Assembly (NCBI GenBank): GCA_002701705.1
Contig: NZWU01000026.1
Span: 18,777 to 24,768 of the forward strand
Reading direction: 5' to 3'
Length of the DNA: 5,992 bases
From: Gammaproteobacteria bacterium
GTDB taxonomy: Bacteria; Pseudomonadota; Gammaproteobacteria; GCA-002705445; GCA-002716945
In this document: positions 1 to 5,992 of the stretch, one piece after another
Position numbering within the stretch: position 1 is the first letter of the stretch
How the letters are laid out: every line of letters starts with the position of its first letter
Notes under the pieces: model-generated
What the model was told of the DNA's origin: nothing
Database searches by the model: none
The model's input: only the letters and a program-made list of their open reading frames with translations
Translations under genes and position numbers: made by a program

Positions 1-41
1 CCATCAATCCAAATTTGGCCTTCCAGGTCTGACATTTTCAT
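1..41 (-). CDS. ilvE: Branched-chain amino acid aminotransferase, N-terminal fragment (partial)
   Basis: Reading the minus strand from the ATG at 41-39 gives MKMSDLEGQIWIDG and then the window ends, so only about 13 codons are present. The pattern (M)SD-x-(E/D)G-x-IW-x-DG is the characteristic opening of class IV PLP-dependent branched-chain aminotransferases of the beta/gammaproteobacterial type, which transfer the amino group between glutamate and leucine, isoleucine or valine in the cytoplasm. A purine-rich AAAAAGG (plus-strand 50-56) lies 8 nt before the first ATG, which favours that start over the ATG two codons later (35-33). The gene is divergent from the iron-transport operon. The call rests on very few residues; no catalytic residues are in view, so the family assignment is good but not proven. 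Confidence 0.72.
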   Translation of the reverse strand, partial: MKMSDLEGQIWID

Positions 42-79
42 GTATTTTGCCTTTTTATTTTTATGAGAATCAACTGAAA

Positions 80-88
80 ACTATAACA
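80..88 (-). promoter_or_regulatory. Possible extended -10 promoter for ilvE
   Basis: On the minus strand this reads TGT-TATAGT: a TG dinucleotide one base before a 5/6 match to TATAAT, the form of a sigma-70 extended -10. The hexamer itself is plus-strand 80-85. It would place transcription start near 73 and give a leader of about 30 nt before the ilvE ATG. No good -35 hexamer sits 16-18 bp upstream. In sequence this AT-rich such matches arise by chance, so this is a weak call. Confidence 0.3.
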
Positions 89-143
89 TGACTTATATAA
101 CATAAACACCTGAAATTACTTGTGTAAACCCAAAATCTATCGA

Positions 144-171
144 TTGATTTTTAATTAAGTTATGAGATAAT
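144..171 (+). promoter_or_regulatory. Sigma-70-type promoter of the iron-transport operon
   Basis: A -35 element TTGATT at 144-149 (4/6 to TTGACA) is followed by a 16-bp spacer and a -10 element GATAAT at 166-171 (5/6 to TATAAT). A TG at 163-164 one base before the hexamer makes it an extended -10. Transcription would start around 177-180, leaving a leader of about 28 nt before the TTG start codon at 206. The -10 is embedded in the Fur box at 166-184, which supports both calls. Confidence 0.6.
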
Positions 172-184
172 GAGAATCATTCTC
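166..184 (+). promoter_or_regulatory. Fur box (iron-responsive operator)
   Basis: GATAATGAGAATCATTCTC matches the classic 19-bp Fur consensus GATAATGATAATCATTATC at 17 of 19 positions. The core GAGAAT-C-ATTCTC (172-184) is a perfect inverted repeat around C178, the usual 6-1-6 Fur architecture. The site overlaps the -10 hexamer and the expected transcription start, so Fe2+-Fur binding should exclude RNA polymerase and repress the operon when iron is sufficient. Its place directly upstream of Fe3+ transporter genes makes the assignment secure. Regulation by Fur itself, rather than another Fur-family protein, is inferred from sequence similarity. Confidence 0.9.
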
Positions 185-195
185 GTTTATTATAT

Positions 196-200
196 AGAGG
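196..200 (+). promoter_or_regulatory. Ribosome binding site that fixes the fbpA TTG start
   Basis: AGAGG lies 5 nt before the TTG at 206-208. No comparable purine tract precedes the in-frame ATG at 170, which lies inside the operator and upstream of the predicted transcription start. This site therefore selects TTG as the start codon. Confidence 0.65.
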
Positions 201-205
201 TAATT

Positions 206-1270
206 TTGAAAAAACTAGTATTTTTAAGCTTTGGTTTTTGTTTGTCGCTTTTTAGTTTCAATGAAACCATCACTAATGTTGCTTATGCAGCTGGAGCTCC
301 TTCATCTAATGACATACAAATTGTTAATGTTTATTCAGCAAGAAAAGAATATTTAATTAAACCTTTAATTAAAGCCTTTGAGAAAGAAACAAATATCAAG
401 GTAAATTTAGTAGCGGGTAAAGCAAAAGCACTCCAAAAAAGATTGGAGCTTGAGGGGAAAAATACACAAGCTGATGTGTTATTGACAGTTGATGCTGGGA
501 ATTTATATAGGGCAAAAATAAAAAAACTCACAAAGAGTATTAATTCAAAAAAACTAAACAGACTAATTCCTGAAAAATTGCGTGACCCAGATGGGTATTG
601 GTATGGTTTATCAATAAGAAGCCGTATTATTATGTTTAATCCTAAAACTATTGAAAGAAAAGATTTATCTACATATGAAGACCTAGCCAATCCCAAATGG
701 AAAGGGAAGATATGTATGAGATCATCAAATAATATATATAATCAATCTCTTTTAGCATCGCTCATTATTCATTTAGGAGAAAAAGAGGCAAAGCAATGGG
801 CGCTTTCAATTGTTAAAAATTTTGCAAGAAATCCGAAAGGCAATGACCGTACACAAATGACTTCTGTTGTCCTTGGTGAGTGTGATTTAACATTAGCAAA
901 TACTTACTATTTAGGTAAGTGGATGTCATCAAAAAAAGAAAATGAAAGAAATTTTGCCAAAAAAATAAATGTCTTTTTCCCAAACCAAGATAATCGTGGA
1001 GCACATATAAATATAAGTGGAGCATCGGTTGTAAAATATTCAAAAAATACTGCTAATGCTATTAAACTTATTGAGTTTTTAGCAGAAGATAAGGCTCAAG
1101 AATTATATGCAAAATCTAATCATGAATACCCAATTAGGGAAAATATTGAAGTAAGCAAAATTGTCCGCTCATGGGGATATCCTTTTAAATCAGACGAAGT
1201 TAATCTCGAAAAACTAGGGAAGAATAATGGAGTTGCTACTCGAATATTTGATGAGGTAAATTGGCAATAG
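206..1270 (+). CDS. fbpA: Periplasmic Fe3+-binding protein of an ABC importer (FbpA/FutA/IdiA type)
   Basis: This is the extracytoplasmic solute-binding subunit that captures ferric iron in the periplasm and hands it to the permease encoded next door. From the TTG start it is 354 aa. Residues 1-28 form a signal peptide: KK, a hydrophobic core, then AYA|A as a signal peptidase I site. Family hallmarks follow: VYSARKE near residue 43, the ADVLLTVDAG stretch (about 89-98), RDPDGYWYGLS (about 126-136), SSNNIYNQS (Y178), and the adjacent tyrosine pair Y234-Y235 in NTYYLGKW. In FutA-like proteins the tyrosine pair and a tyrosine 56 residues earlier bind Fe3+, and Y178 to Y234 has exactly that spacing. 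The longer reading frame from ATG 170 is rejected because that codon lies in the Fur box and would put a poor extension before the signal peptide. It is first in the operon, with a 10-nt gap to the permease. Substrate specificity for Fe3+ is inferred from family and Fur control. Confidence 0.93.
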   Translation: MKKLVFLSFGFCLSLFSFNETITNVAYAAGAPSSNDIQIVNVYSARKEYLIKPLIKAFEKETNIKVNLVAGKAKALQKRLELEGKNTQADVLLTVDAGNLYRAKIKKLTKSINSKKLNRLIPEKLRDPDGYWYGLSIRSRIIMFNPKTIERKDLSTYEDLANPKWKGKICMRSSNNIYNQSLLASLIIHLGEKEAKQWALSIVKNFARNPKGNDRTQMTSVVLGECDLTLANTYYLGKWMSSKKENERNFAKKINVFFPNQDNRGAHINISGASVVKYSKNTANAIKLIEFLAEDKAQELYAKSNHEYPIRENIEVSKIVRSWGYPFKSDEVNLEKLGKNNGVATRIFDEVNWQ

Positions 1271-1280
1271 TGATTATTCT

Positions 1281-2888
1281 ATGATTAAAACAAAATATAT
1301 TGTTAGTCTTTTCTTAATACTAATGATGCTCCCTATTTTAACTATTTTTTCTTATCTGTTTGTACCATCGACAGAAATATGGAGTCACTTGATAGATAAT
1401 TTATTATTAACATATTTATTCAATACTGCTTTTATAGTTTTATGGGTTTCGCTATTCACATTCTTAATTGGGGTATCTTGTGCATGGTTAATTACTATGT
1501 ATGATTTTCCTGGGAAAAATATTTTTAGGTGGTTATTAGTCTTTCCAATAGCTATACCTGCATATGTTAGCGCGTTCATATATGCTGGGTTATTTGAACC
1601 ATCTGGTATTTTTTTTGATATGACAGAACAGCTATTTGGTATGGGAGCTAATCTTTATCGAACTGTTGATATGAGAAATATTTATGGGGTAATTTTTATA
1701 CTTACAGTTTGTCTCTACCCTTATGTATATCTATTGTGTTACTCAACCTTCAATCAACAATCATATTGTGTTTTTGAAGTTGGTAGGTCAATGGGTTTAA
1801 ACAACACCGATTGTTTTTTAAAAATTGGTCTACCTTTAGCAAGACCCGGTATTATAGCCGGATTAAGTTTTGTTATAATGGAAACGCTCGCTGAATATGG
1901 AACTGTAGACTATTATGGCGTTAGTACTTTCACTACTGGTATCTTTCGAGCGTGGTTTGCTTTTGGCGATGAAAGCAGTTCATTACATCTTGCTTCTATA
2001 TTATTAACATTTGTATTTATAGTTATGATAGTTGAAAAATATTCTCGTGGGAAAAGTCAATATTTTCATACATCACAAATAATGAGGAATGTTAGGCAAC
2101 AGAATTTGTTTGGATTAAAATCTTTCTTTGCATTTTCATGGTGTTCTCTAATAGTCCTTGTATCATCTATAATCCCAATTATTCAATTGTTATTATGGTT
2201 TTTCGATACATATTTTTCTATCTTTGAATATTCATATTTTCAACTTATTTGGAATACTACATGGATTGCTGGAATATCATCATTAATCATAGTACTTATT
2301 TCACTTTATTTTTGTTATTTAGATAGATCTCTTAAGAGTATATTTACAAATCTCTCTCTAAAAATATTATCGCTTGGTTATTCAATACCTGGTGTAGTAA
2401 TAGCAATTGGAATAATGACACCAATTGCCTTTCTTGATGAATTTCAATCTAATTTAACAGGTGGTCAACCCTTCTTTTATTTGAGTGGCTCATTCATAGC
2501 TCTAATACTTGCTTATGCCATTAGGTTTTCAACTATTTCTCTCAAAACAAATGAGTCTGGGTTGAGTAAAATTAAAAATAATATAGACCTTACAGCAAGA
2601 TCTTATGGTATGACTAAGATATCTATTATAAAGAAAATTCATGCTCCCATGATGAAAGTCACAATTATAACATCACTAATATTAGTTTTCGTTGATGTAG
2701 TTAAAGAGCTCCCAGCTACTCTTATAATGAGGCCTTTTAACTTCAATACACTTGCAGTAAATATTTATGAGTTAGCTTCGGCAGAACAATTATCATATAT
2801 CGCTTCACCAGCACTTACCTTAATAATTATCAGTTTGATTCCTGTTATAATATTAACAAGGAAGACCATCAGTGATGAAAAAGAATAA
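1281..2888 (+). CDS. fbpB: Ferric iron ABC transporter permease, fused two-domain type (FbpB)
   Basis: This inner-membrane protein of 535 aa forms the translocation channel for iron delivered by the binding protein. About twelve hydrophobic segments can be seen, in two sets of six, which is the usual FbpB/FutB arrangement of two fused permease domains in one chain (family length about 500-560 aa). Each half carries an EAA-type cytoplasmic loop that docks on the ATPase: EVGRSMGLNN with a following GLPLARPGI (about 166-191), and DLTARSYGMT with a following APMMKV (about 436-460). The segment ETLAEYGTVDYYG (about 201-213) and the C-terminal ELPATLIMRPFNFNTLA (about 476-492) are typical of this subfamily. 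The ATG at 1281 is 10 nt after the fbpA stop. No clear Shine-Dalgarno precedes it and no in-frame alternative start exists just upstream, so translation is probably coupled to fbpA. Its 3' end overlaps the ATPase gene. Confidence 0.93.
   Translation: MIKTKYIVSLFLILMMLPILTIFSYLFVPSTEIWSHLIDNLLLTYLFNTAFIVLWVSLFTFLIGVSCAWLITMYDFPGKNIFRWLLVFPIAIPAYVSAFIYAGLFEPSGIFFDMTEQLFGMGANLYRTVDMRNIYGVIFILTVCLYPYVYLLCYSTFNQQSYCVFEVGRSMGLNNTDCFLKIGLPLARPGIIAGLSFVIMETLAEYGTVDYYGVSTFTTGIFRAWFAFGDESSSLHLASILLTFVFIVMIVEKYSRGKSQYFHTSQIMRNVRQQNLFGLKSFFAFSWCSLIVLVSSIIPIIQLLLWFFDTYFSIFEYSYFQLIWNTTWIAGISSLIIVLISLYFCYLDRSLKSIFTNLSLKILSLGYSIPGVVIAIGIMTPIAFLDEFQSNLTGGQPFFYLSGSFIALILAYAIRFSTISLKTNESGLSKIKNNIDLTARSYGMTKISIIKKIHAPMMKVTIITSLILVFVDVVKELPATLIMRPFNFNTLAVNIYELASAEQLSYIASPALTLIIISLIPVIILTRKTISDEKE
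2858..2862 (+). promoter_or_regulatory. Ribosome binding site for fbpC inside the end of fbpB
   Basis: AAGGA (extending to AAGGAAG through 2864) lies 9 nt before a GTG at 2872 and 12 nt before the ATG at 2875. Spacing favours GTG and codon preference favours ATG; the two differ by a single residue. Confidence 0.55.
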
Positions 2889-3927
2889 TACTAAACTTCA
2901 GATAAAAAATATCTCACTGAATTTTGGTGATGAAGAAATTATCAAAAATCTAACTATGGATGTATCTGAAAATGAAGTAACCTCAGTTTTAGGGGCTAGT
3001 GCATCAGGAAAAAGTTCTTTACTCAGAGTTATAGGTGGGTTTGAAAATATAGATTCTGGTGAAATAATTTTAAATCAGAAGACAGTAAATAATCAACAAA
3101 AGACAATTCAGCCAGAATTTAGAAATATCGGAATTATTTTTCAAGATTTGTCATTATTTCCACATCTAACAGTAAGTCAAAATATAGCTTTTGGAATATC
3201 AAATGCAACAAATAAAGAAAAATTGGAAAGATGTAATGAGCTTCAGTATATTTTAGAAATTGATGAAATATCTGAAAAATATCCACACCAAATATCAGGA
3301 GGACAACAACAAAGAGTTGCGATTGCAAGAGCAATAGCTCCTAAACCAGAATTATTATTACTTGATGAACCATTCAGTGCATTGGATGAGGAACTAAAGG
3401 AACAATTATTGCAGGATGTAAAAAAACTACTTAAGAGTGAAAAAATAACAACTATTCTAATTACTCACAATATTAAAGAAGCATTTGGATTATCAGATAA
3501 AATTGCTTTTTTGTCAGATAAAAAGATTATTCAATATGACACACCATATGATATCTATCATAAGCCCTTCTCACGTGAAATCGCAAACTTCTTTGGTATC
3601 AGCAGTTATATTAAAGGCAAAGTTTTAGATAAAAATCATGTAGCAACTTCTCTCGGTACCATTTTTGGGCAAACTACAGCACCATATAATAATGGGCAAG
3701 ATATAGAAGTTTTAATTAGGCCAGACGATGTAATACATGATGATAATGCACCAGACTCAGCAAAGGTTATAGAAAAAATTTTTCATGGATCAGATTTTCT
3801 TTATAAATTAGAACTCAATGATGGTCAACATATTTTCTGTTATACGCCAAGTCATCATGACCATTCGTTAAATGAAACCATTGGGATAACAATGCAGATT
3901 GATCATTTAATATTATTTGATACTTAG
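2875..3927 (+). CDS. fbpC: Ferric iron ABC transporter ATP-binding protein (FbpC)
   Basis: This is the cytoplasmic ATPase that powers the importer. From ATG 2875 it is 350 aa, and all ABC motifs are intact: Walker A GASASGKSS (40-48), Q-loop glutamine Q90 in IFQDLSLFPHL, signature SGGQQQRVAIARA (about 141-153), Walker B LLLLDEP (160-166), D-loop SALD (168-171) and switch histidine H198 in ITHN. Beyond about residue 240 lies a C-terminal extension with beta-rich TOBE-like sequence (LIRPDDV near 280), as in the Fbp/Pot/Mal subgroup. This domain in relatives is a regulatory or assembly module. The start overlaps the last 14 nt of the permease gene, implying translational coupling and a single complex. 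GTG 2872 is an alternative start, adding one residue. The overall family is certain; iron specificity comes from the operon and the Fur box. No terminator hairpin follows its stop. Confidence 0.93.
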   Translation: MKKNNTKLQIKNISLNFGDEEIIKNLTMDVSENEVTSVLGASASGKSSLLRVIGGFENIDSGEIILNQKTVNNQQKTIQPEFRNIGIIFQDLSLFPHLTVSQNIAFGISNATNKEKLERCNELQYILEIDEISEKYPHQISGGQQQRVAIARAIAPKPELLLLDEPFSALDEELKEQLLQDVKKLLKSEKITTILITHNIKEAFGLSDKIAFLSDKKIIQYDTPYDIYHKPFSREIANFFGISSYIKGKVLDKNHVATSLGTIFGQTTAPYNNGQDIEVLIRPDDVIHDDNAPDSAKVIEKIFHGSDFLYKLELNDGQHIFCYTPSHHDHSLNETIGITMQIDHLILFDT

Positions 3928-3932
3928 ACTAG

Positions 3933-5579
3933 TTATAATTCTCTAAGCTTTCTTCTTAAAATTTTTCCTACATTATTTTTTGGTAATTCAGTTATAAACT
4001 CAACAAATTTAGGTATTTTATAAATGGTAAGCCCTTTCTTGCAAAAAGAAATTACTTCTCCTTTTTCTAAATTAGGATTGGTAGAAACAATAAATAATTT
4101 AATACTCTCGCCCCTATTCTTGTCTTCAATTCCAATAACACCAGCTTCCAAGATATCTGGGTGACTTGTAACATAATCTTCGATTTCATTCGGATAAACA
4201 TTAAAACCAGAAGATATTATCATGTCTTTTTTTCTATCAACAATTTTTATAAAACCTTTTTTATTCATTACTGCAATATCCCCAGTTTTAAAATAACCAT
4301 CCTCTGTGAAAGCATTTCGAGTTTCCTCTTCTGAATTCCAGTATTTTGTCATCACTTGTGGTCCTTTAACACACAACTCACCCTCCTTACCAACTTCTAA
4401 TTCTTTTTCATCATCACCTCTTACAGAAACATCTGTTGATGGAACTGGTAAGCCAATATATCCATTGTATTCATCTTTCACAATATTTATTGCAATAACT
4501 GGAGATGTTTCCGTGAGACCATATCCTTGCGTTATATTTGTTCCAGTAATTTTTTTCCATTTACTTGCAGTATCTTTCAATACAGCCATCCCTCCTCCAA
4601 CTGTAAATTTAAAATTGCTAAAGTTTATCTCCCTAAACTTAGAGTTTGTAATTAATAAGTTAAATAATGTATTTACTCCTGTCATGACAGTAAATTTATT
4701 TTTCCTTATAGTTTTAACAAAGTTTTTTATATCTCTCGGATTTGTAATTAACAGATTCTCAGAACCCAGTTTAAAGAATGTAAGGAAATTAACTGTAAGT
4801 GAGAATATGTGATATAAAGGAAGAGCCGTCAAAATTATCTCTTTGCCTTCATTCACATAATCTTTAATCCATACATGTACCTGCTCAATATTTGATAAAA
4901 TGTTCCCATGTGTTAACACAGCTGCTTTTGATTTACCTGTAGTTCCGCCGGTATATTGCAAAAAAGCTATGTCGCTTTCCTTTAAGAGATATCGCTCCGT
5001 TCCTTTAAATTTTTTTATTGTATTATTAAATTTTATTATTTTTTGATTGGAATTAAACCTCTCACCTTTAAAAAATAAAACAGACTTTACAACAAATTTC
5101 ATCAAAGGACTTAAGAGATCGGTAAGGCTGCATACTATTACGTTCTTAATTTTTGTTTTTTTAATTATTGGTTCCAATTCTCCATAAAACTTATCAAGAA
5201 CTATAATTATTTCTGCTTCAGAGTTAACCAGTACATCAAGCAGCTCTCTTGTTTTAAATAGAGGATTGATGTTTATGACGGTTGCTCCTGCAATAAAAGA
5301 TCCAAATAATGAAACTGGGTACGTCATTAAATTTGGAAGCATTATGGCTATTTTGGTATTTTTTTGTACTCCCAAGTCTTTTTGCAAATAAGATGCAAAC
5401 CGTTCGGAATATTTTTCTATTTCTCCAAATGTTAATGAGGAATTTAAATTTCTAAACGCTGTTTTTTCTCTAAATAAGTTTGTGGTAGCATAAAATAAAT
5501 CTAAAAGAGAGTGGTATTTATTACTACTGATTTCTAGAGGTACGTTTTTTGGATAATTTTTTGTCCAAATTCTGTCCAT
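3933..5579 (-). CDS. fadD: Long-chain fatty-acid--CoA ligase (FadD-type acyl-CoA synthetase)
   Basis: This 548-aa enzyme would activate fatty acids with ATP and CoA in two steps through an acyl-AMP, feeding beta-oxidation or lipid synthesis. It belongs to the ANL adenylating superfamily and is close in length to E. coli FadD (561 aa). The N-terminal MDRIWTKNYPKNVPLEI is FadD-like. The phosphate-binding loop YTGGTTGKSKAA is at 209-220, LPLYHIF at 254-259, and the A5 motif GYGLTETSPV at 352-361. The hinge and signature region spans about 427-466, with D434 in YFKTGDI, R449 in VDRKKD and SSGFNVYPNEIE. The predicted catalytic lysine is K539 in NVGKILRR. A hydrophobic/basic stretch near 155-175 could aid membrane association. 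All catalytic elements are present, so it should be active. The ATG at 5579 is preceded by a weak purine tract (AAGAGAG). It starts about 30 nt beyond the groEL terminator and ends 5 nt from the iron operon. The exact acyl chain length is not readable from sequence. Confidence 0.9.
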   Translation of the reverse strand: MDRIWTKNYPKNVPLEISSNKYHSLLDLFYATTNLFREKTAFRNLNSSLTFGEIEKYSERFASYLQKDLGVQKNTKIAIMLPNLMTYPVSLFGSFIAGATVININPLFKTRELLDVLVNSEAEIIIVLDKFYGELEPIIKKTKIKNVIVCSLTDLLSPLMKFVVKSVLFFKGERFNSNQKIIKFNNTIKKFKGTERYLLKESDIAFLQYTGGTTGKSKAAVLTHGNILSNIEQVHVWIKDYVNEGKEIILTALPLYHIFSLTVNFLTFFKLGSENLLITNPRDIKNFVKTIRKNKFTVMTGVNTLFNLLITNSKFREINFSNFKFTVGGGMAVLKDTASKWKKITGTNITQGYGLTETSPVIAINIVKDEYNGYIGLPVPSTDVSVRGDDEKELEVGKEGELCVKGPQVMTKYWNSEEETRNAFTEDGYFKTGDIAVMNKKGFIKIVDRKKDMIISSGFNVYPNEIEDYVTSHPDILEAGVIGIEDKNRGESIKLFIVSTNPNLEKGEVISFCKKGLTIYKIPKFVEFITELPKNNVGKILRRKLREL

Positions 5580-5595
5580 TACTCTCTTAATTTAT

Positions 5596-5601
5596 ATTAT
5601 A
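5596..5601 (-). promoter_or_regulatory. Possible -10 element for fadD
   Basis: On the minus strand this is a perfect TATAAT, 16 nt before the fadD ATG and just beyond the groEL terminator stem. It would give a leader of only about 10 nt. No convincing -35 is present, since the correct spacing falls within the terminator stem. The surrounding sequence is almost all A and T, and it also forms the distal part of the terminator's U-rich tract, so a chance match is likely. A dedicated promoter is nonetheless expected somewhere here if the terminator works. Confidence 0.3.
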
Positions 5602-5638
5602 AATAAGAAATAACAAAGCCTCTTTTCAGAGGCTTTGT
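5601..5638 (-). terminator. Intrinsic terminator downstream of groEL
   Basis: A perfect 11-bp inverted repeat (ACAAAGCCTCT at 5613-5623 and AGAGGCTTTGT at 5628-5638) encloses a 4-nt loop. In the minus-strand transcript the loop is GAAA, a stable GNRA tetraloop, and the stem is followed by the T-rich TATTTCTTATTT. On the plus strand the sequence after the stem is not T-rich. Direction and position, 24 nt after the groEL stop, both assign it to groEL. It is the only strong hairpin I see in the window. Confidence 0.88.
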
Positions 5639-5662
5639 AAGTTTATACAAATTGAAATGGGT

Positions 5663-5992
5663 TTACATTCCCATGCCGCCCATTCCCATTCCACCCATGC
5701 CGCCCATATCTGGCATAGCTGGAGCTCCTCCACTAGGAGCATCTTCTTCTTTAGCAAGCTCTGTTACCATTGCTTCTGTGGTAATCATTAACCCAGCAAT
5801 TGAAGATGCATTTTGTAAAGCTGTACGCGTTACCTTAGTAGGATCTAATATCCCCATTTTTAACATATCTCCAAATTCTGATGTTGCAGCATTGTAGCCA
5901 AAAGAATCTTTTCCATCTTCCACTTTTGCTAAAATCACTGATCCTTCATCTCCAGCATTTATAACTATTTGACGTAGGGGTTCTTCCATAGC
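5663..5992 (-). CDS. groEL: Chaperonin GroEL (Hsp60), C-terminal fragment (partial)
   Basis: The last 109 codons of the 60-kDa chaperonin subunit, which with GroES encloses and folds client proteins in the cytoplasm at the cost of ATP. The start lies outside the right edge, and the methionine codon at 5989-5987 is internal. Recognisable C-terminal landmarks in order are [55 protein letters not shown], and a flexible tail ending [13 protein letters not shown] (coding 5666-5704). This Gly-Gly-Met tail, which projects into the central cavity, is typical of proteobacterial GroEL. The equatorial-domain residues match the E. coli protein's final hundred or so positions without indels large enough to notice. 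It is followed by a strong terminator. Any heat-shock promoter or groES would lie upstream, out of view. Confidence 0.97.
   Translation of the reverse strand, partial: AMEEPLRQIVINAGDEGSVILAKVEDGKDSFGYNAATSEFGDMLKMGILDPTKVTRTALQNASSIAGLMITTEAMVTELAKEEDAPSGGAPAMPDMGGMGGMGMGGMGM

Noticed and set aside
42..205. A small gene or structured RNA in the divergent intergenic region
   Set aside because: No frame with a start and ribosome site, no strong stem-loops, and the region is adequately explained by two promoters and the Fur box.
331..1043. Minus-strand open frames of 121 and 76 codons inside fbpA
   Set aside because: They are shadows of the well-supported fbpA gene: hydrophobic but family-less translations with no promoter or ribosome site.
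3928..3933. ACTAGT palindrome between the convergent stops as a terminator or binding site
   Set aside because: Six bases with no loop or T tract cannot act as an intrinsic terminator, and palindromes of this size are frequent by chance.
4306..4812. A 168-codon open frame on the plus strand opposite fadD
   Set aside because: It lies entirely antisense to the intact, motif-rich fadD gene. Its translation is low-complexity Ser/Phe/Val-rich with no recognisable domain, and no ribosome site precedes it.
5666..5706. Short tandem-like repeat of CCCAT / CCGCC units
   Set aside because: It encodes the GGM tail of GroEL and is explained by protein sequence; it is not a CRISPR array, satellite or regulatory repeat.
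5652..5897. A plus-strand open frame with a Pro-Met-Pro-Ile repeat beginning [15 protein letters not shown]
   Set aside because: The repeat is just the complement of the GroEL Gly-Gly-Met tail codons; the whole frame is antisense to groEL.

Overview
The window is strongly AT-rich and most consistent with a small-genome, low-GC gammaproteobacterium. This rests on an E. coli/Pseudomonas-type Fur box, a GroEL end with a Gly-Gly-Met tail, a FadD-type long-chain acyl-CoA ligase, and an IlvE start typical of beta/gammaproteobacteria. A marine oligotroph such as a SAR86-like lineage would fit, but the taxonomy is my inference and cannot be settled from this window.

Layout, left to right: (1) 1-41, minus strand, the first 13 codons of a branched-chain aminotransferase (ilvE) running off the left edge. 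(2) 42-205, a divergent control region. It carries a plausible promoter for ilvE on the minus strand, and a well-formed plus-strand promoter whose -10 element is overlapped by a 17/19-match Fur box. (3) 206-3927, plus strand, a compact three-gene operon for a ferric-iron ABC importer: periplasmic binding protein (fbpA/futA-like), fused two-domain permease (fbpB-like) and ATPase (fbpC-like), with gaps of 10 nt and then a short overlap. (4) 3933-5579, minus strand, a complete fadD-type long-chain acyl-CoA synthetase, convergent with the iron operon and separated from it by only 5 nt. (5) 5613-5638, a strong hairpin terminator for the gene to its right. (6) 5663-5992, minus strand, the last 109 codons of the chaperonin groEL, which runs off the right edge.

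How the genes work together: in the iron operon, FbpA would capture Fe3+ in the periplasm and deliver it to FbpB, with FbpC hydrolysing ATP to drive import. Iron-loaded Fur would shut off transcription by covering the -10 and start-site region. The flanking genes (ilvE, fadD, groEL) are housekeeping metabolism and protein folding, with no evident functional link to iron uptake.

I looked for an undescribed system and did not find one. There are no CRISPR arrays, insertion sequences, tRNAs, toxin-antitoxin pairs, phage genes or unexplained large non-coding stretches. The longest stretch without a gene is the 164-nt divergent control region. The points worth a second look are regulatory and organisational.
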